In this document: one piece after another, positions 1 to 4,993 of the stretch
Layout: every line of letters begins with the position of its first letter
Numbering within the stretch: the stretch's first letter is position 1
Source of the DNA: a virus
IMG/VR virus record: IMGVR_UViG_3300020420_000411
Coordinates: 1-21,447 of that record
Length of the DNA stretch: 21,447 nt
Direction: 5' to 3' (one strand)
The notes under the pieces: model-generated
What the model was told of the DNA's origin: nothing
Databases searched by the model: none
Seen by the model: the letters and a program-made list of their open reading frames with translations, nothing else
Program-made: the position numbers and the translations under genes

Positions 1-195
1 GAGAAAGGGAGAAAGTCTTACGAACGTGAGAATCCTGGTTCTGACTTAAAAGCACCAAGCAAGAAGAAAGGTAATAAAAGAAGAGCAAGTTTCTGTGCTA
101 GAATGAAAGGCATGAAACGAAAACTTACGTCAGCAAAAACTGCTCGTGACCCTGACTCTCGTATAAATAAATCACTACGAGCGTGGAACTGCTGA
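1..195 (+). CDS. DUF6321-type small basic protein, 3' end only
   Basis: The reading frame is open from the first base to TGA at 193-195, so only the last 64 codons are present and the start lies outside the window. The product is very basic, with Lys/Arg-rich stretches, and contains ENPGSDLKAPSKK, FCARMKGMKRKLTSAKTARD and ends in SLRAWNC. From memory this pattern fits the family named DUF6321, found in marine phages and of unknown function. The high positive charge suggests nucleic-acid binding, which is inference only. The next gene begins one base after the stop (TGA-T-ATG). The family name is recalled rather than searched. Confidence 0.75.
   Translation, partial: EKGRKSYERENPGSDLKAPSKKKGNKRRASFCARMKGMKRKLTSAKTARDPDSRINKSLRAWNC
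162..169 (+). promoter_or_regulatory. possible late promoter (TATAAATA) inside the upstream gene
   Basis: An exact TATAAATA, the T4 late promoter octamer, lies 27 bases before the ATG at 197, a spacing similar to the other late promoters in this window. It is embedded in codons of the DUF6321-type gene (Arg-Ile-Asn-Lys), so chance is a real alternative. Confidence 0.3.
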
Positions 196-196
196 T

Positions 197-568
197 ATGA
201 AATACTCCTATCACGATGTGATGGAGGTGTACCGAGGAAACGGTCACCCTCCGTCAGTAAAACACATACCCAGATTTTTTACTTGGGCAATCATACTAGC
301 ATTCATGTTAGGTATGACACAGAGTGCATATGCATTTGATAAAGAACCTGTTATCTGGGTACAAGTTCCACAGTGGACAGATGACTGGGCAGTATGTGCA
401 GTAGATATTCCAGACGCATCATGTCATTGGTACATTGCAGAAGCAGATAATACATTTGGAGAAGGGTTTGACTGGGAAACCGCACCTTGGTTTGATGCCA
501 ATGGTTTAAATGACGTGCCTAGTATGTCAGCATCAACACAATTAGAGAAATTACAGAACCACGGATAA
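197..568 (+). CDS. secreted or membrane-anchored Trp-rich small protein, unknown function
   Basis: I do not recognise this 123-residue protein. A charged N-terminal stretch of about 26 residues is followed by a hydrophobic segment (residues 27-43) and a signal-peptidase-like site, A44-Y45-A46 before F47. It could therefore be exported to the periplasm or thylakoid lumen, or held as a signal anchor. The remaining part is acidic and rich in tryptophan (W54, W60, W64, W78, W93, W98), with two cysteines, C67 and C76, that could form a disulfide after export. The start is the ATG one base after the DUF6321-type stop. A possible late promoter at 162-169 would make it a late gene. It is followed by an AT-rich inverted repeat. 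Confidence 0.7.
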   Translation: MKYSYHDVMEVYRGNGHPPSVKHIPRFFTWAIILAFMLGMTQSAYAFDKEPVIWVQVPQWTDDWAVCAVDIPDASCHWYIAEADNTFGEGFDWETAPWFDANGLNDVPSMSASTQLEKLQNHG

Positions 569-575
569 GTAAAAT

Positions 576-594
576 TACCTATATAATATAGGTA
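576..594 (+). promoter_or_regulatory. perfect AT-rich inverted repeat containing TATAAT
   Basis: The sequence TACCTATATAATATAGGTA is a perfect inverted repeat with 9-base arms around one central A. It contains an exact TATAAT at 582-587, which could be a sigma70 -10 element, but no -35-like hexamer lies 16-18 bases upstream. There is no T-run after it, so it is unlikely to be a terminator. It lies 15 bases before the 28-residue ORF that precedes PTOX. It may be a promoter, an operator or an RNA hairpin. Its TACCTA...TAGGTA arms recur at 13932-13947. Confidence 0.4.
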
Positions 595-609
595 GTTTAG
601 AGAAATTAA

Positions 610-696
610 ATGAAAGACTTGCCAATTAAGTCATCATGTATTTTGTTTGGGACCGTTAGTGTTGCTCTTTTATTCTCACGCTTTGCTTGGGTATGA
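610..696 (+). CDS. 28-residue membrane peptide coupled to PTOX
   Basis: A short reading frame begins at ATG 610 and ends at TGA 694-696. Its first eight residues are polar with two lysines, followed by a hydrophobic segment (about residues 10-28, ILFGTVSVALLF) ending FAWV. Its stop overlaps the PTOX start as ATGA (693-696), typical of translational coupling. It may be a real single-span micro-protein or a leader peptide that delivers ribosomes to PTOX. The upstream Shine-Dalgarno is weak (AGAGAA). I do not recognise it, and its reality rests on composition and coupling only. Confidence 0.4.
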   Translation: MKDLPIKSSCILFGTVSVALLFSRFAWV

Positions 697-1193
697 AGAA
701 GTTTAACACTTGGGTCTTAGACACCACAATTTATATCTTGGATTTTCTTTACAGAGGTAGAGACTTCCAAAGATTCTGGGTATTAGAAGTTATTGCAAGA
801 GCACCCTACTTCTCATTTATTAGTGTTCTACATTTCCGTGAGTCATTAGGACTTAGAGGACCAGAACATATCTACTTAATGAAAGAACATTTCTATCAGG
901 CATTAAATGAAACTGAGCACTTGGAAGAGATGGAAAAACGAGGTGGCGATGAACACTGGATTGACAGGTTTCTTGCAAAGCACCTTGTTCTTATCTATTA
1001 TTGGATCATGGTTGGGTACTACCTTGCTAATCCTCTTGCTGCTTATGATATTAATATGAAGATAGAGAAGCATGCATTCGAGACGTATATAAAGTATTTG
1101 GCATATCACCCAGAAGATAAGAAGATAGCAGAGATAGCAGAAGACGAACTAAAACACGCACACGAATTACAACACGCAATGTCTATGATCTAA
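693..1193 (+). CDS. ptoX: plastoquinol terminal oxidase (PTOX), alternative oxidase family
   Basis: This is a diiron carboxylate oxidase of the alternative oxidase family. It oxidises plastoquinol and reduces oxygen to water at the thylakoid membrane, bypassing photosystem I. With the start at ATG 693 the protein has 166 residues. The six expected iron ligands are visible: E32 (VLEVIARAPY), E73 and H76 (NETEHL), E125 (IEKHAFETY), E152 and H155 (EDELKHAH). A TTG six bases upstream is in frame, but ATG 693 makes an ATGA overlap with the preceding micro-ORF and is preferred. PTOX is a known auxiliary metabolic gene of cyanophages, thought to dispose of excess electrons during infection. The full motif set suggests an active enzyme. 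A membrane micro-protein overlaps its stop as TAATG. Confidence 0.93.
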   Translation: MKKFNTWVLDTTIYILDFLYRGRDFQRFWVLEVIARAPYFSFISVLHFRESLGLRGPEHIYLMKEHFYQALNETEHLEEMEKRGGDEHWIDRFLAKHLVLIYYWIMVGYYLANPLAAYDINMKIEKHAFETYIKYLAYHPEDKKIAEIAEDELKHAHELQHAMSMI

Positions 1194-1369
1194 TGGTTGT
1201 AGTTCATTCAGTTAACATTATGGTTCTCATACTTGTCATAAGTGTGACGATTCTTATCGCCTATATAATGAAGTATGCCTATGAGGAAATGAACGATGGG
1301 AGCAATGACACCACCAAGCAGGAAGAGTTGTTACAACTTTCGAGTGACGGAGATAACAAAGGTAGTTGA
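1193..1369 (+). CDS. 58-residue single-span membrane protein, unknown function
   Basis: ATG 1193 shares one base with the PTOX stop (TAATG), and the frame runs to TGA 1367-1369. The peptide has one strongly hydrophobic segment (about residues 6-25, rich in Ile, Val and Leu), then a polar, acidic tail (EEMNDGSNDTTKQEELL). The layout predicts a membrane anchor with a soluble tail. Its last 74 bases overlap the nuclease gene in another frame, which is long for this genome, so either this ORF is spurious past the membrane segment or the nuclease starts later. I do not recognise the family. The hydrophobic composition and perfect coupling to PTOX argue that it is translated. Confidence 0.5.
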   Translation: MVVVHSVNIMVLILVISVTILIAYIMKYAYEEMNDGSNDTTKQEELLQLSSDGDNKGS

Positions 1370-1757
1370 TGGTGACACTATTGACGTAGTAATAGACTTA
1401 GGGTTTGATATATACAAACACGAAAGAGTCAGAATTGCTGGAATAGATACTCCTGAGAAGAGAACGAGAGACCTTGAAGAAAAGAAACTAGGTATAGACG
1501 CAACTAACTGGATGAAAGCAACTTTGGAGGACACGATTAATGGAGAACATGAACTCACTATACGAACTGAACTTAAAGGCGGGGTTGGTAAGTATGGTCG
1601 TCTCCTTGGTTGGTTATATGTGGGTGACGAGGAAAAGTCGCTCAATGAACAGATGATTGACGAAGGATACGCATGGTGCTATGATGGTGGTACCAAACGT
1701 AAAGACTTTGAATCACTTAAAGAGATTCGTAGAAGTCAAGGAACGTTAATAGAATGA
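1296..1757 (+). CDS. Staphylococcus-type thermonuclease (SNase-like endonuclease)
   Basis: This 153-residue protein matches the staphylococcal nuclease (TNase) domain. The pattern VVDGDTIDVVIDLG followed by ERVRIAGIDTPE is diagnostic. By analogy with staphylococcal nuclease, D27 and D51 would bind the metal, R46 and R102 (GKYGRLLGW) would contact the phosphate, and E54 would act as general base. The family cleaves single- and double-stranded nucleic acids. Similar small nucleases are common in cyanophages and may help degrade host DNA for nucleotide recycling, which is inference. Start choice: ATG 1296 has GAGG nine bases upstream. ATG 1305 is the in-frame alternative; the domain itself starts near residue 13. 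The stop overlaps the next start as ATGA. Confidence 0.9.
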   Translation: MGAMTPPSRKSCYNFRVTEITKVVDGDTIDVVIDLGFDIYKHERVRIAGIDTPEKRTRDLEEKKLGIDATNWMKATLEDTINGEHELTIRTELKGGVGKYGRLLGWLYVGDEEKSLNEQMIDEGYAWCYDGGTKRKDFESLKEIRRSQGTLIE

Positions 1758-1981
1758 TGCCATCTATGAGAAAAACTATTATTAACGCACTCAAAGCACA
1801 TGCTATGGGTGACATCAAAAAACATTTAGCAAACATTGAAATCTATTTGGAGAACCCCGCTGGCATCGGAGAACACTCTGATGTTATGGAAGCAATCCAA
1901 GTAGAACTAGATCAGGTGGCAAAATACCATGACCAACTCGAAGTCCTCTCAAAATACGTTGACAGGGAATCTGGTTCATGA
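1754..1981 (+). CDS. small helical cyanophage protein, unknown function
   Basis: This 75-residue protein begins at ATG 1754, overlapping the nuclease stop as ATGA, with AAGGAA ten bases upstream. ATG 1757 and ATG 1766 are in-frame alternatives. It is rich in helix-forming residues (ALKAHAMGDIKKHLANIEIYL, then a break at NPAGIGEHSD, then a second helix with VELDQVAKYHDQLEVL), suggesting a two-helix bundle or coiled coil. I recall similar small proteins near cyanophage terminase genes but know no function. Its 3' end overlaps pcyA by 53 bases. It is too short to be a typical small terminase, and I do not assign it as gp16. Confidence 0.65.
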   Translation: MMPSMRKTIINALKAHAMGDIKKHLANIEIYLENPAGIGEHSDVMEAIQVELDQVAKYHDQLEVLSKYVDRESGS

Positions 1982-2666
1982 AGTTTCTTCATTAATTAGA
2001 CATAAGATATTAACCTTACCCGCACTTAAACCCTTAGATAATCCACATCCTATCGTAGAAAACGATGATGTGTTTATTATTAATGAGATGAATAGGTGTA
2101 AGGGTCTAAGGAAAGTACATTTAGAAACTGGATATACAAAGAACATTGAAGTCATGCACTGTGTGTTCTTTCCTAATCCAGAATATCCCTTACCTATATT
2201 TGGTGCTGATATAGTTGCAACACCGAAGGTAATTACTGCTGCGATCTGTGATATCTCTCCTGTACATAATGCAAGTAGCATATACTATGGTTTGGATATA
2301 ATCGCTAGTCAATATAAGTTTAAAGAACCAAGAGCATTACCAGAGTGGGCAGATATATTTTCACCTTTCTGTCAGTTCATGCGTATAAGAGATGATAAAG
2401 AGAAAAGAATGTTTGTACAGTTAGTAGAAAGATACTTAGACATATACATTGAATATGTGTATGGTGCTGAGAGAGATAAGAACTGGATAAATACTATGAA
2501 GAGAATGGATGATCAGATCTGGTATTGTAAGCAACAAAGGCAGAACAAGAAAACCAAGGCAGTCCTTGGACAATGGTTCGATCCTGAGTGGGCACAAGAT
2601 TATATCGACAATACCTTGTTTGATGTACCTAATAGAAATTGGCAATGGTGGATGAATGGCGACTGA
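1929..2666 (+). CDS. pcyA: phycocyanobilin:ferredoxin oxidoreductase (PcyA)
   Basis: PcyA is a ferredoxin-dependent bilin reductase that carries out the four-electron reduction of biliverdin IXalpha to phycocyanobilin, the chromophore of phycocyanin. The 245-residue protein shows the family core: KVHLE, then MHCVFFPNPEYPLPIFGADIV, then ITAAICDISPVH, and a C-terminal pattern WYCKQQRQNKKT...W...YIDNTLFDV that I recognise from cyanobacterial PcyA. The residues known to act on biliverdin appear as E66, H77 and D94 (equivalent to E76, H88 and D105 of Synechocystis PcyA). The IFGADIV core separates it from the phage PebS type as I recall it. The start is uncertain: ATG 1929 overlaps the previous gene by 53 bases, and TTG 1959 is an alternative. 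The end overlaps the terminase start by 11 bases. Confidence 0.93.
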   Translation: MTNSKSSQNTLTGNLVHEVSSLIRHKILTLPALKPLDNPHPIVENDDVFIINEMNRCKGLRKVHLETGYTKNIEVMHCVFFPNPEYPLPIFGADIVATPKVITAAICDISPVHNASSIYYGLDIIASQYKFKEPRALPEWADIFSPFCQFMRIRDDKEKRMFVQLVERYLDIYIEYVYGAERDKNWINTMKRMDDQIWYCKQQRQNKKTKAVLGQWFDPEWAQDYIDNTLFDVPNRNWQWWMNGD

Positions 2667-4305
2667 AAATCAGTATCTAGGTAACCCTAATTTAAAAAAA
2701 GCAAACGTTGCACAGAGTTTTACTCCGTCACAGGTGAAAGAGTTCGTCAAATGTTCTCAGGACCCTGTGTATTTTATTAAGAAGTATATTAGAATCGTCT
2801 CACTAGATAAAGGTCTTATACCATTTGACTTGTATGACTTCCAAGAAGACATGGTAAACAAGTTCAATGATTACAGATTTAATATTGCTAAGTTACCTAG
2901 ACAGTCTGGTAAGTCTACTGTTGTTACATCATATCTGTTATGGTATGTGATCTTTAATGATAATGTTAACGTAGCAATCCTTGCAAACAAGGCAGCGACT
3001 GCTAGGGAAATGCTACAACGTCTACAATTAAGTTATGAAAACCTCCCAAAATGGATGCAACAAGGAATCAACCAGTGGAACAGAGGTTCTTTGGAACTTG
3101 AAAACGGCAGTAAAATCATGGCTGCTTCTACTTCCGCTTCTGCTGTCAGGGGTATGTCTTTTAATATCATATTTCTGGACGAATTCGCGTTCATTCCGAA
3201 TCACATTGCTGACCAGTTTTTCAGTTCTGTGTATCCTACTATATCTTCTGGTAAATCAACAAAAGTTATTATCATATCTACACCACATGGTATGAACATG
3301 TTCTATAAACTCTGGCATGATGCCGAGAGACAGAAGAACGAGTACGTTACCACTGAGGTACACTGGTCACAGGTGCCAGGTAGAGACGCAGTATGGAAAG
3401 AGCAGACCATAGCGAACACATCAGAGGAACAGTTCAGAGTTGAGTTTGAATGTGAGTTTCTAGGATCTGTTGATACTCTTATCTCCGCATCTAAATTGAG
3501 GATGATGGCATATGATGATCCTATACAAAAGAATAAAGGACTAGATGTATATGAGAAACCAGAAAAAGATAAGACATATTGTATAACTGTTGACGTAGCA
3601 AGGGGTGTAACGAAGGATTATAGTGCGTTCTGTGTAATAGACACGACAACAATACCATATAAGGTGGTAGCAAAGTATAGAAATAACACAATTAAACCAC
3701 TGCTATTCCCTAATACCATATACGATGTTGCGTGTGCGTACAACCATGCGTTTGTATTAGTGGAGGTAAATGATATTGGCGGGCAGATTGCGGACATGTT
3801 GCACTTTGACTTGGAGTATGACAATATCCTTATGGCATCTATGCGTGGACGTGCAGGACAGGTAGTAGGACAAGGATTCTCTGGCACTAAGGTACAACTA
3901 GGAGTTAAGATGAGTACGACTGTCAAGAAGACAGGGTGTTCTAATATGAAACAGTTGATAGAAGATGATAAGTTACTGATATCTGACTATGACATCATTG
4001 CAGAACTGACTACATTCATACAGAGAGGTCAGGCATGGGAAGCAGAAGAGGGTTGTAATGATGACCTTGCTATGTGTCTGGTTATGTTCTCATGGTTAGC
4101 AACATCAGATTACTTCCGTGAACTACATGACAATGACGTCAGAATGAGAATGTATCAAGAGCAGAAGGATCAGATAGAAGCAGACATGGCACCTTTTGGA
4201 TTCGTTAGTGACGGATTAGAGCAGGAAACCATCATTGACAATGAGGGTCAAGTATGGCATACTGATGAGTATGGAGATATGTCTTACATGTGGGATTACA
4301 AATGA
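2656..4305 (+). CDS. gp17: terminase large subunit (T4 gp17-like DNA packaging motor)
   Basis: This ATPase-nuclease pumps DNA into the prohead through the portal (gp20, also in this window) and cuts the concatemer. The 549-residue protein has an N-terminal ATPase with Walker A RQSGKST (82-88, K86), Walker B IIFLDE (171-176, E176 catalytic) and a coupling motif STPHG near 209. The C-terminal RNase H-fold nuclease starts around VDVARGVTKDYSAF, with its first metal-binding Asp, and continues to an acidic motif NDDLAM. It is shorter than T4 gp17 (610 residues), mainly at the N-terminus, where the Walker A lies about 80 residues earlier. ATG 2656 overlaps the pcyA end, with GGTGG upstream. No clear small terminase is next to it. 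The stop overlaps the next start as ATGA. Confidence 0.96.
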   Translation: MATENQYLGNPNLKKANVAQSFTPSQVKEFVKCSQDPVYFIKKYIRIVSLDKGLIPFDLYDFQEDMVNKFNDYRFNIAKLPRQSGKSTVVTSYLLWYVIFNDNVNVAILANKAATAREMLQRLQLSYENLPKWMQQGINQWNRGSLELENGSKIMAASTSASAVRGMSFNIIFLDEFAFIPNHIADQFFSSVYPTISSGKSTKVIIISTPHGMNMFYKLWHDAERQKNEYVTTEVHWSQVPGRDAVWKEQTIANTSEEQFRVEFECEFLGSVDTLISASKLRMMAYDDPIQKNKGLDVYEKPEKDKTYCITVDVARGVTKDYSAFCVIDTTTIPYKVVAKYRNNTIKPLLFPNTIYDVACAYNHAFVLVEVNDIGGQIADMLHFDLEYDNILMASMRGRAGQVVGQGFSGTKVQLGVKMSTTVKKTGCSNMKQLIEDDKLLISDYDIIAELTTFIQRGQAWEAEEGCNDDLAMCLVMFSWLATSDYFRELHDNDVRMRMYQEQKDQIEADMAPFGFVSDGLEQETIIDNEGQVWHTDEYGDMSYMWDYK

Positions 4306-4589
4306 TTTCTTTTTTATTCGCTAGTGCTGGTTTACTAAACCTATTGTTCTATGTTTTTGCAATAGGGTTCGTGGTATCTTTGATACTAGAACAGATTGTT
4401 AAAGCAAAACCCTTATCACCTTTTGATGAGATAAATGAGAGAAATCTCTATATAGTACAGACCAACCGTAGATACTGTTGGAGACAAGCATGGGTCACTA
4501 ATCTAATATGGTTTATGGTCAATGTAAGTCTGTTCTTAGTATCTCGTAATATGCAAACACCAACCGATACATTCTGGAACGGAATCTAA
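4302..4589 (+). CDS. small protein with two membrane segments, unknown function
   Basis: ATG 4302 overlaps the terminase stop as ATGA, giving 95 residues. A GTG at 4290 is in frame but adds only four residues. Two hydrophobic segments are visible (about residues 4-29 and 65-81), joined by a polar, basic loop containing NERNLYIVQTNRRYCWRQ. This predicts a hairpin in the inner or thylakoid membrane with the loop on one side. A holin-like role is possible in principle, but nothing in the sequence shows it and no endolysin gene is adjacent. The next ORF starts at the stop codon (TAATG). Confidence 0.7.
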   Translation: MISFLFASAGLLNLLFYVFAIGFVVSLILEQIVKAKPLSPFDEINERNLYIVQTNRRYCWRQAWVTNLIWFMVNVSLFLVSRNMQTPTDTFWNGI

Positions 4590-4690
4590 TGGTAATAAAA
4601 GTAGATAAAAGTAAAGAGTTTATAAGGAGTGGTAAGAAACTCGCATCAGAGTATCCTGCACAACCAAAGAAGGATGGACCTCGAAAGTGA
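4589..4690 (+). CDS. 33-residue basic peptide, unknown function
   Basis: A short frame starts at ATG 4589 in a TAATG overlap with the membrane protein and ends at TGA 4688-4690. The product (MVIKVDKSKEF...KKDGPRK) is rich in lysine and has no hydrophobic segment. It overlaps the next gene by 17 bases. Its support is only the tight coupling; without it there would be an 84-base gap between two coupled genes, unusual for this region. It may equally be a translated spacer. Confidence 0.35.
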   Translation: MVIKVDKSKEFIRSGKKLASEYPAQPKKDGPRK

Positions 4691-4904
4691 CTTCTTAGAA
4701 TTAGAACACCTTATCCTAAAACAACGTGTTTGCAAGACATGTGGGATAGAGAAAGATCTACTGACTGACTATTATAAGACTAGAAAAGACAGAGGTGCTA
4801 TGCCCTCTGCTTTTTCGTATGAATGCAAATCATGTACAAAGATAAGAATTAAGAAAAGACGTAAAAGTGTTGATATAACTACCTACTCCTACCCTGACTG
4901 GTGA
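4674..4904 (+). CDS. small zinc-finger-like protein (two CxxC pairs)
   Basis: Starting at ATG 4674 the protein has 76 residues. Two cysteine pairs, C20-K-T-C23 and C51-K-S-C54, are separated by 27 residues in the pattern VCKTCGIEKDL...YYKTRKDR...YECKSC. This pattern recurs in phage zinc-binding proteins and in HNH-like treble-clef modules, but the catalytic His/Asn of an HNH nuclease are not visible. A very basic stretch follows (KIRIKKRRKS), fitting a nucleic-acid-binding role. A GTG at 4629 would add 15 residues but overlaps the only good Shine-Dalgarno, so ATG is preferred although its own ribosome site is poorly spaced. It is the last gene before a terminator and the gp18 late promoter. 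Confidence 0.7.
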   Translation: MDLESDFLELEHLILKQRVCKTCGIEKDLLTDYYKTRKDRGAMPSAFSYECKSCTKIRIKKRRKSVDITTYSYPDW

Positions 4905-4909
4905 TGTTC

Positions 4910-4943
4910 ACGTCTTGTTTCCCCACTGGAAACATACGTTTTT
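4910..4943 (+). terminator. intrinsic terminator before gp18
   Basis: A 7-base stem, TGTTTCC / GGAAACA (4916-4922 with 4928-4934), has a five-base loop. Flanking ACGT copies (4910-4913 and 4936-4939) can extend it across a small internal loop. A run of Ts (4939-4943) follows directly. It separates the terminase/small-gene group from the structural genes and abuts the late promoter at 4943. Confidence 0.6.
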
Positions 4944-4950
4944 CTAAATA
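4943..4950 (+). promoter_or_regulatory. late promoter TCTAAATA for gp18-gp19
   Basis: TCTAAATA resembles the T4 late promoter TATAAATA and lies 43 bases before the gp18 ATG, just after the terminator T-run. The same octamer occurs before gp20 and the gp67-like gene. Recognition by the gp55 sigma factor encoded in this window is inferred. Confidence 0.65.
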
Positions 4951-4993
4951 TTAGTAGCATCCGAATTGAAATTTATCCGAGGAGTATACCCAG

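Noticed and set aside
1754-2666. Small terminase (gp16) directly upstream of gp17
   Set aside because: The 75-residue protein is too short and shows no family pattern, and the following gene is clearly pcyA.
1929-2666. PebS/PebA-type phycoerythrobilin synthase
   Set aside because: The IFGADIV, ITAAICDISPVH and C-terminal QRQNKKT...LFDV patterns fit PcyA, and PcyA-specific H77 and D94 are in place.
3035-3295. 86-codon plus-strand frame within the terminase gene
   Set aside because: It lies fully inside the conserved Walker B region of gp17, in another frame, with no supporting signal.
4302-4589. Holin
   Set aside because: Two membrane segments alone are not enough, and no endolysin or spanin gene is near.
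4589-4904. HNH homing endonuclease from the two CxxC pairs
   Set aside because: The CxxC spacing fits a zinc-binding module, but I see no His-Asn-His catalytic residues and the protein is only 76 residues. Called zinc-finger-like only.
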